Origin: CAYTPI01 sp964439625
GTDB lineage: Bacteria; Chloroflexota; Anaerolineae; Aggregatilineales; UBA3940
DNA length: 64,000 nt
Assembly: GCA_964439625.1 (NCBI GenBank)
Contig: CAYTPI010000001.1
Span: forward strand, 310,001-374,000
Reading direction: 5' to 3'
The notes below the pieces were generated by a model that searched no databases, had not been told where the DNA came from, and worked only from the letters and a program-made list of their open reading frames with translations. Below, piece by piece: positions 26,579-35,731 of the stretch; position 1 is the first letter of the stretch, and each line of letters opens with the position of its first letter. The translations under genes were made by a program, and so were the position numbers.

Positions 26579-27691
26579 ATGATAATTGGTGTACCAAAAG
26601 AGATCAAGGATAACGAAAATCGCGTTGCATTGACTCCCGGTGGGACTGTTGAGTTGATTGGACAAGGACATAGGGTGCTGGTGCAGGTCACCGCTGGCGA
26701 CGGTAGTGGCTTCTCAGATGAAGAATATGTGGCTGCTGGTGCTGAGATGGTCGCTGATGCGGCTGGTGTATTTGCACGTGCCGATATGATCTTGAAGGTC
26801 AAAGAACCCATCTCACCAGAGTTTGATCTCCTTCGTGAAAATCAGATTCTTTTTACTTACCTGCACCTCGCAGCGGCAGAAGAATTAGCGCACGTCCTAG
26901 CAGAGCGCAAGGTCAAGGCAGTGGCTTATGAAACGATTAAACTACCTGATGGATCACTGCCGTTGCTCATGCCAATGAGTGAAATTGCCGGTCGGATGTC
27001 GGTTCAAGATGCTGCCATCCTCTTGGAACGTTCCCATGGTGGTAGAGGTGTGCTGCTTGGCGGGGTTCCGGGTGTACTAAGCGCGACTGTCTCTATTGTC
27101 GGTGGTGGTACGGTTGGCATCAACGCAGCGAAGATGGCGCTTGGGTTGGGTGCCAAAGTCATTATTATTGACAATAACCTTCAGCGCTTACGCTACTTAG
27201 ATGACGTTCTCTTCGGGCGCTATCAAACGTTGGCTTCTACTCAATCCAACATTGCCGAAGCCGTGAAACAGTCCGATGTGGTTATTGGTGGGGTGCTCGT
27301 GCCGGGTGCTCGTGCCCCGCGCCTTGTCACGCGGGAGATGATCAAGACAATGGCACCCGGTGCCGTTGTGATTGATGTTGCAGTTGACCAAGGTGGCTGC
27401 ATAGAGACTATTAAACCAACCACGCACAGTGACCCAACCTATGTAGTCGATGGCGTACTGCACTATGGTGTCACGAATATGCCGGGTGCTGTCCCTCGGA
27501 CATCGACATTTGCCCTGACTAACGCAACGCTACCTTACGTCAGAAAGTTAGCAGACAATACCTTTGAAGAGATTGTGATGCACGACGAAACCCTGCGCGA
27601 AGGGGTGAATGCCTATGGCGGTTACATTACGTATCGTGCTGTTGCTGCTGATTTGAACATGGAATACCGTGAGCTATCAAGTTTAGTATGA
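26579..27691 (+). CDS. ald: Alanine dehydrogenase
   Basis: 370 aa, full length. Catalyses L-alanine to pyruvate and ammonia with NAD. It begins MIIGVPKEIKDNENRVALTP, the diagnostic start. The NAD-binding fold is at about 165-195 (SIVGGGTVGINAAKMAL), and the catalytic K/H residues lie in VKAVAYETIK and the MIVMHD-like IVMHDETLREG. SD AGGAG lies 8 nt upstream. The next gene, a lyase homologue, starts inside its stop codon (ATGA), so the two are made together. That pairing suggests a route where one amino acid is deaminated and alanine balances nitrogen, an inference. Confidence 0.97.
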   Translation: MIIGVPKEIKDNENRVALTPGGTVELIGQGHRVLVQVTAGDGSGFSDEEYVAAGAEMVADAAGVFARADMILKVKEPISPEFDLLRENQILFTYLHLAAAEELAHVLAERKVKAVAYETIKLPDGSLPLLMPMSEIAGRMSVQDAAILLERSHGGRGVLLGGVPGVLSATVSIVGGGTVGINAAKMALGLGAKVIIIDNNLQRLRYLDDVLFGRYQTLASTQSNIAEAVKQSDVVIGGVLVPGARAPRLVTREMIKTMAPGAVVIDVAVDQGGCIETIKPTTHSDPTYVVDGVLHYGVTNMPGAVPRTSTFALTNATLPYVRKLADNTFEEIVMHDETLREGVNAYGGYITYRAVAADLNMEYRELSSLV

Positions 27692-29211
27692 ATCAATCGG
27701 CGTTGATGACCATCACATTGGATGGTAAAAGCCTGACAATCGAAGAAGTCGCTCACTGCGCGGCTTACCCTGGTACAACCCTGGTCACCGTATCAGATGC
27801 TGTCTGGGAACGGTTGACTGCGGCACGGGCTGTTATTGATAGCCTTGCGCAGGGTGAACAGTTCATCTATGGCTTAAATACCGGATTGGGCGCTCTCAAA
27901 GATGAACGCGTCCAACCTGCCCAAATCTCGCAATACCAACGGAACATCGTCATGAGCCACGCCTCGGCTGTCGGTCAGCCTTATCCACCGTCGGTCGTCC
28001 GGGCCATTATGTTGGCGCACTTAAATCTACTAGCACAAGGTGGGTCAGGGATACAGCCTGCTGTCTTCAAACTAATCCTTGACATGTTGAATGCGGGTGT
28101 GTACCCGGTTGTACCGATGACTGGGTCTGTCGGCATGGCAGACTTAGCGCAGATGGCTCATCTGGCTCTACCCCTGATTGGCCTAGGCGAAGTTGAGTAT
28201 CAGGGCCAGACTCTGCCAGCCCTTGCTGGCCTTGCTGCTGCAGGTTTGGAACCAGTCGAATTGGCTGCTAAAGATGGGCTTGCTCTGGTTAGTTTCAACG
28301 CGGCTAATGCTGGGCATGCTGCGGTTGTTTTTGAGGCGTATCAGGATATTGCAAAAGTACTTGATATTTCTGCGGCTTTGGCTTACGAAGGCTACAAGGC
28401 GCATGTGGATGTCCTTGATCCTCTTTTTGAGCCGCGCCTTACGCAAGCAGAAGCGGTCATTTTTCACCGATTACGTGCCCTGCTGACCGGTAGTCACTTG
28501 TTTGACCTAGAGCATAAAACCGTTCAAGACCCAATTAGCTACCGCTCTGTGGTTCGCGTCCATGCAGCGCTCTTGAAAACGCTCGTTTTCGTGCGTGATG
28601 CCGTCGAGACGGAGCTAAACACACCGGCAGAAAATCCAACAGTGTTTATTGACGAGGGAGTGATGTTGCCTACTGGGAATTATCATCCGTCAGCACTGGC
28701 AACTGCATTGGATTTGCTGCTCATATCTGTAACGCAGGCGGTTACTATGTGCGCCAACCGCGTTCTGCGCCTAAACACCCCTCATCTGAGTCATCTTCCC
28801 GGTCAATTGACTATGGAACCAGGTTTGAATCTTGGGTTTGGGGTGGTTCAAAAGACAATTACAGCGCTAGCAGCCGAAATCCGTCATTTGGCAAACCCAG
28901 CCTCGCTTGATTTTTTTCCAGTGGCTGACGGCATCGAAGACCATGCAACCAACGCAACCTATGTTGTTCAAAAAGCAGAACAGGCTGCACATAAGCTGCG
29001 GTATGTGCTTGCGCTAGAGCTGTTGACCGCTGCCCAGGCCATTGATCTGCGTGGTGATGCTGATCATTTAGGCGCGCTTACTAGCCGCGTTCACGCAAAA
29101 ATTCGTGAGCAAGTGCCATTTCTAGAACAAGATACGGTCATCGCCCCGCATATTGAGGCAATCTATAAGCTTGTGCTTGTGCGCGCTTTTTCTAGTGTGC
29201 TGCCCGATTGA
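27688..29211 (+). CDS. Divergent aromatic amino acid lyase family protein lacking the MIO triad
   Basis: 507 aa, aligned along its whole length with histidine/phenylalanine ammonia-lyases. Y61 in FIYGLNTGLGAL and the C-terminal EDH segment (GIEDHATNAT) are kept, as is the QDP..S.R box. However, where the family carries GSxGASGDL, this protein has GSVGMADL (146-153). The Ala-Ser-Gly that cyclises to the electrophilic MIO group is absent and one residue shorter. The family Tyr in QDxYS is Ile283. It therefore cannot form canonical MIO and may act by another mechanism, as an isomerase or non-catalytic homologue. It overlaps ald by 4 nt. Ordinary HutH is not a safe call. Confidence 0.85.
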   Translation: MNQSALMTITLDGKSLTIEEVAHCAAYPGTTLVTVSDAVWERLTAARAVIDSLAQGEQFIYGLNTGLGALKDERVQPAQISQYQRNIVMSHASAVGQPYPPSVVRAIMLAHLNLLAQGGSGIQPAVFKLILDMLNAGVYPVVPMTGSVGMADLAQMAHLALPLIGLGEVEYQGQTLPALAGLAAAGLEPVELAAKDGLALVSFNAANAGHAAVVFEAYQDIAKVLDISAALAYEGYKAHVDVLDPLFEPRLTQAEAVIFHRLRALLTGSHLFDLEHKTVQDPISYRSVVRVHAALLKTLVFVRDAVETELNTPAENPTVFIDEGVMLPTGNYHPSALATALDLLLISVTQAVTMCANRVLRLNTPHLSHLPGQLTMEPGLNLGFGVVQKTITALAAEIRHLANPASLDFFPVADGIEDHATNATYVVQKAEQAAHKLRYVLALELLTAAQAIDLRGDADHLGALTSRVHAKIREQVPFLEQDTVIAPHIEAIYKLVLVRAFSSVLPD

Positions 29212-29307
29212 ATTGGGCACTGACAAAACTTGTACGCTTTATTTTCCCTGGCTGTGGTATTAGTATCTAAGCACCTAGTCGAGCACCTTCACTTAGAAAA
29301 GTAGCCA

Positions 29308-30201
29308 ATGAATTCCGTAACCATCGAATACATCACCGACATTCCCGGTTATCGCGAATGCCAACAGATCGAGCGTGAGGTTTGGGGGCAGGACATGGAA
29401 ACAGTTCCTTACTATGTATTCCACAATATGGTCAATATGGGGGGGGTCGTTGTCGGTGCGCGTGATACACAATCTGGGGCGATGGTTGGCTGCGGTTTTG
29501 GCTTTATCGCACGGGCTGATCAAGAACGTGCTACTTGGATGAAAAACCCCTATTACATCTACTCTGAAATGCTGGGCGTGCTGCCAGAATACCGCAACAA
29601 TAACATAGCTGTGCGGATGAAACTGGCGCAGAGGGATTTTGCCCTAAAACATGATCACAGTTTGATTTCATGGACATATGATCCGCTTCTGAGTCGCAAT
29701 GCTAATCTCAACATCAATAAGTTGGGCTGCATCTGTCGCACGTACAAAGTTAACTACTATGGTGAAATGGCGGGCATTAACGCGGGCTTGCCATCTGACC
29801 GTTGGCTTGCCGAATGGTGGATCGACTCGCCGTATGTAGAAGGGCGGCTTGAACACAAACACCTCCGCCGCAGCTATGACGAATGGCTAGAGGCTTTTGC
29901 GCGAGTTATGGCGGCGAACTGGGAGCGTGAAGATAGCCTGCCAACACCGCCGTCTGTAGATAATCTGAAGACAGATCGCGCTATTATTCTGACGGAAATT
30001 CCCCCGGATATTGACGCGCTTAAGGCAAAGGATATGGAGCTTGCACTTGCGTGGCGCCTTAACTTCCGTAAGTTGGCCTTGACTTTGCTAGATGAAGGGT
30101 ACATCGTTGCCGATTTTGTCAGTGAGAGGCAGGGGGAGCAACGTCGCAGTTTCTACATTTGGCAGCGTAACTTTGATATGCTAAAGATGATTTCACCGTA
30201 A
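29308..30201 (+). CDS. GNAT-superfamily acetyltransferase (COG3375-like)
   Basis: 297 aa. The GNAT region spans about 20-150, with the acetyl-CoA region around SEMLGVLPEYRNNNIAVRMK (motif A, Q/RxxGxG/A position read as RNNNIA) and the following Asp/Ser-rich strand. The C-terminal part is longer than in simple GNATs and matches predicted acetyltransferases with two half domains. The substrate is unknown. It is followed 23 nt later by the glycosidase fusion. Confidence 0.75.
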   Translation: MNSVTIEYITDIPGYRECQQIEREVWGQDMETVPYYVFHNMVNMGGVVVGARDTQSGAMVGCGFGFIARADQERATWMKNPYYIYSEMLGVLPEYRNNNIAVRMKLAQRDFALKHDHSLISWTYDPLLSRNANLNINKLGCICRTYKVNYYGEMAGINAGLPSDRWLAEWWIDSPYVEGRLEHKHLRRSYDEWLEAFARVMAANWEREDSLPTPPSVDNLKTDRAIILTEIPPDIDALKAKDMELALAWRLNFRKLALTLLDEGYIVADFVSERQGEQRRSFYIWQRNFDMLKMISP

Positions 30202-30223
30202 ACTTAAACCGCTCGAATGACCC

Positions 30224-32143
30224 ATGATCCTTCAAGACCGCATTGAACAGACTGTTGCGCTGGCAAAGCAGGGCGAATCAGAAAAAGCACGAGCGTTTGC
30301 CTTGGCGCTCGTCCGCGAGTTTCCTCAAGAGGCAGATGTCTGGGCACTGCTCTCACAAATCGTCGATAGTCCTGATCTTGCCGCGTACTGCCTGAAGAAA
30401 GTCCTTGAATTTTCAGACAACGGGCGCATCCTCGGCTGGGCTGAAGCACGCCTAGCGGAAATAGACCCAGACCTAATTCCAGACAATGACCCCTTCGATT
30501 TATACGATCCGTCGAACCTGCTCAAGGGTGATTTTTTCAGCCAGCCTCGGCCAGATAAAGCTATTACTACTGATGCTGCCGCACCCATGGGCCAGCGCCA
30601 GCCGAAAAACTCGCTTGGAATTGGGATGATTATTCTTGCTGTTGTTGTGTTGGTGGGGATCGCGAGTTTGTTGACCGTCAACGGGGTAATTGGCCTGAGT
30701 GCTGGACGTGTAAATATCGCTACTATTCCGCCGCCTGCTATGACTGTTCAAGTTATTATGCCCGATGAATCCTCTCAGCCGACAGCACCACCTGTGAGCG
30801 CCAACCCGATTGATCTTCCTGCGCCAACGTCCCCACGAGCGTCTGTCGATCAGAGCGCGTCGCCGACGATGACGGTCGTGCCCTCCCTGACGCCGACGCC
30901 TCTCGCAACAGAGGCACCTGGCCCGCCTGCAAGCGTCTCGATATCTGCGCCAGCAGCAGGGGCAGTACTCCGTGAAGTGCCTTTCAGTATCCAGTGGGAA
31001 CGAGTTTCAGGTGCCGAGCGTTATGCCGTCAATATTGTAAGCACGGAAGGCGAGCGTGCCATCGAGAGCGATGAATTTGATGCCAGTGAACTATGTCGAG
31101 GTAGCACTTGCGAATTGGTTGACCTCGAACTAAACAACGGTGGCTATACGGTGACTGTGACGGCATCGAATACATTCGGAGCGTCACAGTCACCAAGTAA
31201 TAATTTCGTGGTCAACAGTCCGATGGACTTCACGTTTGAGTTGGGTGGACAAGTGCCTGGCGGGATTGCTAGACCCGACCTCATGCAACGTGTCGGGATG
31301 ACGTGGGTCAAGTATCAAGTGATTTACGAAGTGACTCCCGTGGATGCTGCCGCCGAGTTGGTTGCTCAAGGCCGTCAATACGGGTTCAAAGTCTTATTGT
31401 CAATTACAGGTGAAACGTACCCCGAAGAATTAGATTTTGCTGGCTATAATGCGTATCTCGCGCAGGTAGCTCAGCTCCAGCCAGATGCAATCGAAGTGTG
31501 GAACGAGATGAACCTAGAAACAGAATGGCCTGTTGGTGAAATTAGCCCGGAGCAGTACGTCACAGAGATGTTGGCACCAGCCTACTCAGTGATCAAACAG
31601 ACCAGCCCAGAGACAATCGTCGTGATTGGGGCACTGGCATCCACCGGGGTTGACAACAAAGTCACAGTATGGAGTGACGACAGCTACATCGACGGCTTAA
31701 ACGAGGCCGGGGCGGCTCAGTTCGCTGATTGTATGGGAACGCATCATAACGGCGGTGCCACCTCGCCGCGGGTTCAGACGGGGCACTCCGCTGACCAAAC
31801 AGGCCATCATAGTTGGTACTATTTGCCCACGCTGGAAGTTGCCTATGAGGGTATGGAAGAAGCGCTGCCACTGTGTATTACAGAGTTCGGCTATCTCACA
31901 CCGGAAGGCTACCCACCTCTCGCGCAAGACTGGCTGTGGGCCCAGCAAACGACAATTGCTGATCAAGCGGAGTGGTTAGCTGAAGGAGTCAGAATGGCTC
32001 AGGAACTGGGCTATGTGCGTTTTGTGATCGTTTGGAATGTCGATTTCTCTCGATACGATATAGACCCACAAGGTGGCTTTGCCATTCTCCGCCCAGATAA
32101 TACCTGCCCCGCCTGTGAGACGCTCGCGCGTGTAATGCAATAA
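30224..32143 (+). CDS. TPR-TM-glycosidase fusion protein
   Basis: 639 aa in four parts: a cytosolic helical repeat (about 1-85), a single membrane helix (about 130-155), a Pro/Thr/Ser linker (175-240) with a FnIII/Ig-like module (240-330), and a TIM-barrel glycosidase-like domain (335-639). Candidate acid/base is E428 in VWNEMNLE and nucleophile E554 in CITEFGY, the spacing of clan GH-A. The catalytic domain would lie outside the cell. The N-terminal TPR would be inside, so the protein could link extracellular glycan cleavage to a cytosolic partner. Substrate unknown. Confidence 0.8.
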   Translation: MILQDRIEQTVALAKQGESEKARAFALALVREFPQEADVWALLSQIVDSPDLAAYCLKKVLEFSDNGRILGWAEARLAEIDPDLIPDNDPFDLYDPSNLLKGDFFSQPRPDKAITTDAAAPMGQRQPKNSLGIGMIILAVVVLVGIASLLTVNGVIGLSAGRVNIATIPPPAMTVQVIMPDESSQPTAPPVSANPIDLPAPTSPRASVDQSASPTMTVVPSLTPTPLATEAPGPPASVSISAPAAGAVLREVPFSIQWERVSGAERYAVNIVSTEGERAIESDEFDASELCRGSTCELVDLELNNGGYTVTVTASNTFGASQSPSNNFVVNSPMDFTFELGGQVPGGIARPDLMQRVGMTWVKYQVIYEVTPVDAAAELVAQGRQYGFKVLLSITGETYPEELDFAGYNAYLAQVAQLQPDAIEVWNEMNLETEWPVGEISPEQYVTEMLAPAYSVIKQTSPETIVVIGALASTGVDNKVTVWSDDSYIDGLNEAGAAQFADCMGTHHNGGATSPRVQTGHSADQTGHHSWYYLPTLEVAYEGMEEALPLCITEFGYLTPEGYPPLAQDWLWAQQTTIADQAEWLAEGVRMAQELGYVRFVIVWNVDFSRYDIDPQGGFAILRPDNTCPACETLARVMQ

Positions 32144-32202
32144 CAGCTAGGATGTATAATATAATAGGGCTGATGTGCCTGTGCTAAACGAATGAATCGC
32201 TT

Positions 32203-32838
32203 ATGATAGACGTGGAAAACCCGTCCACTGATGCACCCAAACAAGCTGAGCTAATCTTTCGCCGTGCCACGTTAGATGATTACGATGCGATTGATGCGCT
32301 GTTCTATCAACTACTTGATCAACATGCAGAGGGTGTGCCTCATGTATTTAACCTCCACGAGCCGCCTGCATATAGTCGCAGCCATATTCATGCCATCATT
32401 ACCAGTGATATGAGTGATATCCTTGTCTGCGAGCGGAGAGGAGAGGTGATCGGGTTGGCTCAAGTCAGCTTTCGAGAATATTTTGAACGTGGCCCGCGTT
32501 CAGCCAGCCGCTCAGTTTTGGTTGAAAGCCTGATTGTTGCAGATAATGCGCGCCGGTTGGGTGTTGGTCGCGGCTTGATGGCCCTCGTAGAGGCTTGGGG
32601 TGTTGAGCGTAAGGTCGAGCATGTCGAGTTGACTGTCTGGGAATTTAATGAAAATGCACTCCGATTTTATGAGAGCCTTGGCTACCAAACGTTACACCGG
32701 CGGATGTGGCATAAGTTAGAGGCACCCACTGCGCCACCAGCAACAGAGGCACTGCAGCCGCCAGTTTCCCAAGTTAGCTGGCAGCCTCCCCATAAACCCG
32801 ACGATTTTGAATACGTTGATTATGAGAGTGACGAGTAA
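32203..32838 (+). CDS. GNAT-family N-acetyltransferase
   Basis: 211 aa. GNAT fold at about 12-165, with motif A ESLIVADNARRLGVGRGLM (RRLGVG binds CoA pyrophosphate) and motif B EFNENALRFYESLGYQTL. About 45 extra residues at the C-terminus are acidic and disordered. It stands alone. Which amine it acetylates cannot be told. Confidence 0.9.
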   Translation: MIDVENPSTDAPKQAELIFRRATLDDYDAIDALFYQLLDQHAEGVPHVFNLHEPPAYSRSHIHAIITSDMSDILVCERRGEVIGLAQVSFREYFERGPRSASRSVLVESLIVADNARRLGVGRGLMALVEAWGVERKVEHVELTVWEFNENALRFYESLGYQTLHRRMWHKLEAPTAPPATEALQPPVSQVSWQPPHKPDDFEYVDYESDE

Positions 32839-32913
32839 GCGTGCATGGATTGCCATTGTCTAAAGTATTGCGGACACTCTATGCCCCACTGGGATAAATA
32901 TCCCTCTCTCTTT

Positions 32914-32964
32914 GCGGTGTGGTAGGGTGGTACGGCAGTCATAGGTGCCACCCTACCACACCGC
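32914..32964. repeat. Long perfect inverted repeat
   Basis: GCGGTGTGGTAGGGTGG (32914-32930) is followed by its exact reverse complement (32948-32964). Three more pairs extend the stem to 20 bp with an 11-nt loop. No T-run follows on either strand, so it is not a normal terminator. Confidence 0.85.
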
Positions 32965-33061
32965 TGCTGGATTACGTCGTAACTTTGTTCCTTGCAGGCA
33001 GCATGCTACACTCTCTTCACAGAAATATTACTGGCATCAGTACACCAAGCAAGGCTTCACT

Positions 33062-33484
33062 TTGAAACAGCTTGAAGAAAAGATCGAATATTATCGTGGT
33101 AGGGATGGTGACTTTAGCCCGCTGCTAAGTTTTCTGTATGCACATATCAGTAAACTTGCACCAGACTTTAAGCCCAGCATCCATGAAATGTCGAACGATG
33201 TTGATGTCAGAGTGGGCACGTCCAGCCGGTTGACATTCCGCTGGGGCTCTGACGGCAAGGGCTATGAGGCAACACATCTCGTTGGCCCGGTGCCGTCGAT
33301 CCGTCGTTTTCCTGCTAAGGATGAGATTAAAGTACGCCCGTTTGGCCTGCCCGAAGGCATCCAGTTTGAACTTGACAGTTTTCGTGAGACTCCAAAACCG
33401 CGCTATATCACGCTCCGAATTGCGGGCCCGGAGAAAGTTGTTGAGGATATTCGTGCGGCTTTCGTTCGTACTTTTGAACTTTGA
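33062..33484 (+). CDS. Conserved protein of unknown function
   Basis: About 140 aa from a TTG at 33062, with AAGG 9 nt upstream. The open frame extends to GTG 32945, but that would start inside the long palindrome and gives an unlikely N-terminus. The protein is soluble: a helical N-terminus with KLEEKIEYY-type heptads, then alternating strands (VDVRVGTSSRLTFRWG, PKPRYITLRIAG) ending in a helix. No family recognised. A bidirectional terminator follows. Confidence 0.6.
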   Translation: MKQLEEKIEYYRGRDGDFSPLLSFLYAHISKLAPDFKPSIHEMSNDVDVRVGTSSRLTFRWGSDGKGYEATHLVGPVPSIRRFPAKDEIKVRPFGLPEGIQFELDSFRETPKPRYITLRIAGPEKVVEDIRAAFVRTFEL

Positions 33485-33511
33485 ACGCAACGAGTCTTAT
33501 TTCAAGAATCA

Positions 33512-33546
33512 AAATCCCAATGCGATACAGGCATTGGGATTTGTTC
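33512..33546. terminator. Bidirectional intrinsic terminator
   Basis: AAATCCCAATGC (33512-33523) pairs perfectly with GCATTGGGATTT (33531-33542) around a 7-nt loop. AAAA precedes and TTTGTT follows, so it can serve the plus-strand gene and dps. Confidence 0.85.
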
Positions 33547-33569
33547 CATTAACCGATTGAAAAATGTAC

Positions 33570-34103
33570 TTACGCTACATCTTTCTCAATAAATGCACGT
33601 AGTAACCAAGCCATCTCTTGGTGTTGCTGCAAAAGACCCGTGAGGAAGTCCTCTGCACCAGCGTCGTTATGAGTGCTTCCCGCCGCATCTAGGTCATCTC
33701 GTAGATAGCGTACCATTGCTTCGTGGTCACGCACGAGGTCTCGTAGCATCGTGACGGCATTTGGGTATGCACCACCACTCTCTTGTAGTCGAGCAAGTGT
33801 ATTAAATTCATCCAAGGTGCCAGGCGTATGGAAGCCATATGCTCTAACACGTTCAGCAATCTCATCGATGGTGCTGGTTAGCACTGTGTACTGCTCTTCG
33901 AATACTTCATGCAAGGAATGAAACATATGGCCCGTTATATTCCAGTGATACTTACGTAGCTTTAAGCGTAGTTTGAACTCATCTGCTAGTGTGGTCACCA
34001 GCAATTGGTAAACCCCCTCGCGTTGTTCGGTTGTTAGTCCAAGGTTTGGAAGAACATTCTCGTTCTGCACAATAACGTGGTTATCAAGCAGTGTATTATC
34101 CAT
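33570..34103 (-). CDS. dps: Dps-family ferritin-like protein
   Basis: 177 aa. The ferroxidase signature KYHWNITGHMFHSLHEVFEE carries H53, H62/H65 and E69; the dimer-interface site of Dps dodecamers is made by these with residues of helix B (TIDEIAERV). It stores iron and protects DNA during stress. The C-terminus (TGLLQQHQEMAWLLRAF) is canonical. No extended Lys tail, so DNA binding may be weak. It ends at the bidirectional terminator. Confidence 0.95.
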   Translation of the reverse strand: MDNTLLDNHVIVQNENVLPNLGLTTEQREGVYQLLVTTLADEFKLRLKLRKYHWNITGHMFHSLHEVFEEQYTVLTSTIDEIAERVRAYGFHTPGTLDEFNTLARLQESGGAYPNAVTMLRDLVRDHEAMVRYLRDDLDAAGSTHNDAGAEDFLTGLLQQHQEMAWLLRAFIEKDVA

Positions 34104-34200
34104 AAAAGTAAAGTTTTCCTGTTTGTGACTTAACTCTACCCATATTATTGAGTCGGCTATCTTAATATCGGGTTATCGTAATCTAAAAATTGTATAAAAA

Positions 34201-35106
34201 CTAGAGCACACCAGCAGCTACTAGCCCCCAACTAATCACCTGAGAGGCTATCATCCCGACCATCGCGTAAACAGTTGGATGAGGTGATTTGCTGCGAATA
34301 TATTGGCTGGCCCCCCAAACAATCAACGGCGTGATGGTCAATGCAGCTACAACTGTTGCTGTTGGCAGCAAACCACGCAGGAGATAGTAGATATTCAGTA
34401 TGACGACACTGGCTGCAACGACATAGTAAAGTGTGCGTAGTTGTGATGGTTGCCAGCGTGTAGCAAGTGTGTTCTTCCCGACTTGGGCATCTGGTGCACG
34501 GTCGGGCCATGTGACAGCTAGGAGATTCACAAACACCAACAATGTCAACGGCAAAGTTGCGGTAATGGGCAACCATGTGACGCTCCCAAGCACCACGCTG
34601 TACCCATAGACTGGCATCATCATCCCACCCAGTAACGCGTTATCAAGTTCGCCCCAGCCATTCCAAGCGAGAGCTAATGGAGGCAGCGAATACATCCATC
34701 CCAGAAACGCGATCAAGCCTAAAACGAACAACGATACTCCGTTATGGATCCCAAGGGCTACCGCTGCCACTTGGATAATGAGGCCGAGAATAAGCGTTAC
34801 CCATGCTGCCTGCAAGGCTAGGCTTCGCGGAACACTACCGCTAGGCAGCACGCCGCTGCCACCAGAATAGGGTGTGCGTGCCGCCAATTGATCAGTTTCG
34901 TAGTCGGCATATTCATTCGCATAGTGAACCGAAAGTGAAACGCATAGCCCAGCCGCAAGCGCCCACACAAGCGTAGAAAACGCTAGCTGACCGCCGCCAT
35001 GACGTGCGATCAACACGCCATGGCAAAATACTAACCCAATCGCCAATACTTGCTTTGGTCGTGCCATCCAAAACAGGGCGACCATTATGCGCGTAAAGTT
35101 CTTCAT
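34201..35106 (-). CDS. UbiA-family prenyltransferase
   Basis: 301 aa with eight or nine membrane helices. First Asp-rich motif N64EYADYETD72 and a second PDRAPDAQVGKNTLATR bind the Mg-prenyl-diphosphate. The family attaches prenyl chains to aromatic acceptors for quinones, or to lipids. The absence of menaquinone genes nearby leaves the acceptor open; a 1,4-dihydroxy-2-naphthoate prenyltransferase (MenA-like) or geranylgeranyl-type enzyme are the leading options. Confidence 0.9.
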   Translation of the reverse strand: MKNFTRIMVALFWMARPKQVLAIGLVFCHGVLIARHGGGQLAFSTLVWALAAGLCVSLSVHYANEYADYETDQLAARTPYSGGSGVLPSGSVPRSLALQAAWVTLILGLIIQVAAVALGIHNGVSLFVLGLIAFLGWMYSLPPLALAWNGWGELDNALLGGMMMPVYGYSVVLGSVTWLPITATLPLTLLVFVNLLAVTWPDRAPDAQVGKNTLATRWQPSQLRTLYYVVAASVVILNIYYLLRGLLPTATVVAALTITPLIVWGASQYIRSKSPHPTVYAMVGMIASQVISWGLVAAGVL

Positions 35107-35238
35107 ATCGCTTAGAGCAGATTAAATAGGGCGATCTTACAAGTAAATAGCCTATCGGCTGTATGGATGCGGCAAAATTTGGGAATTTGTGATATTTTAA
35201 TAACCAGTAAGGTGACGCTATCAAAATGGAGGCATCAA

Positions 35239-35565
35239 ATGTCAAACAGTGGAAGTGAAACGGGAAGTTTTCTCTCAGGCTTGCTTATTGGTGGTTTGAT
35301 CGGTGCAGGCGTTGCACTTTTGTACGCGCCGCAGTCCGGTGAACAAACCCGTCAGCAGATTGCCGACAAGAGTATCGAACTTCGTGATCAGGCCGAGTCT
35401 GAACTGAACAAACTTCAGGAACAGGCTCAGGCGACGGTTAACGATGTACAGACCCGCGTGAACCAGCTTACTGCTGACGCGCAGAGTCAGGTTGAGAAGG
35501 CCCGTGCTCAGCTCGAAGGTACAATCAGCAAGAACAATTCAACAACTGAAGAAACTGTTTCCTAA
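35239..35565 (+). CDS. YtxH-domain protein
   Basis: 108 aa from ATG 35239, which has TGGAGG 9 nt upstream; the frame is open from 35167 but without support. One Gly-rich membrane helix (FLSGLLIGGLIGAGVALLYA) is followed by PQSGEQTRQQI and a long Gln/Glu-rich coiled coil. This is the YtxH (general stress protein-like) layout. Function unknown; often stress-linked. Confidence 0.9.
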   Translation: MSNSGSETGSFLSGLLIGGLIGAGVALLYAPQSGEQTRQQIADKSIELRDQAESELNKLQEQAQATVNDVQTRVNQLTADAQSQVEKARAQLEGTISKNNSTTEETVS

Positions 35566-35585
35566 TATCGCTCCGAGCGTACCTT

Positions 35586-35626
35586 AAACAGGCCGTAGCA
35601 CGAGCGCTGCGGCCTGTTTTGCTTTT
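35586..35626 (+). terminator. Intrinsic terminator after the ytxH-like gene
   Basis: AAACAGGCCG (35586-35595) pairs with CGGCCTGTTT (35610-35619), extended by TAGC/GCTG to 14 bp, and is followed by TGCTTTTT. Confidence 0.88.
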
Positions 35627-35731
35627 TCCCTCTGTTAGAAGCACATCATAAAAGAAAAGAAGCATGGGAATGATTCATCTGTGGAGTAGACTCCTCAGGT
35701 CTACTTTCACAGCCAATTGCAAAGCGATTTT

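Noticed and set aside
32945..33061. N-terminal extension of the protein at 33062 to GTG 32945
   Set aside because: It would start inside the 17-bp palindrome and encode an unlikely leader.
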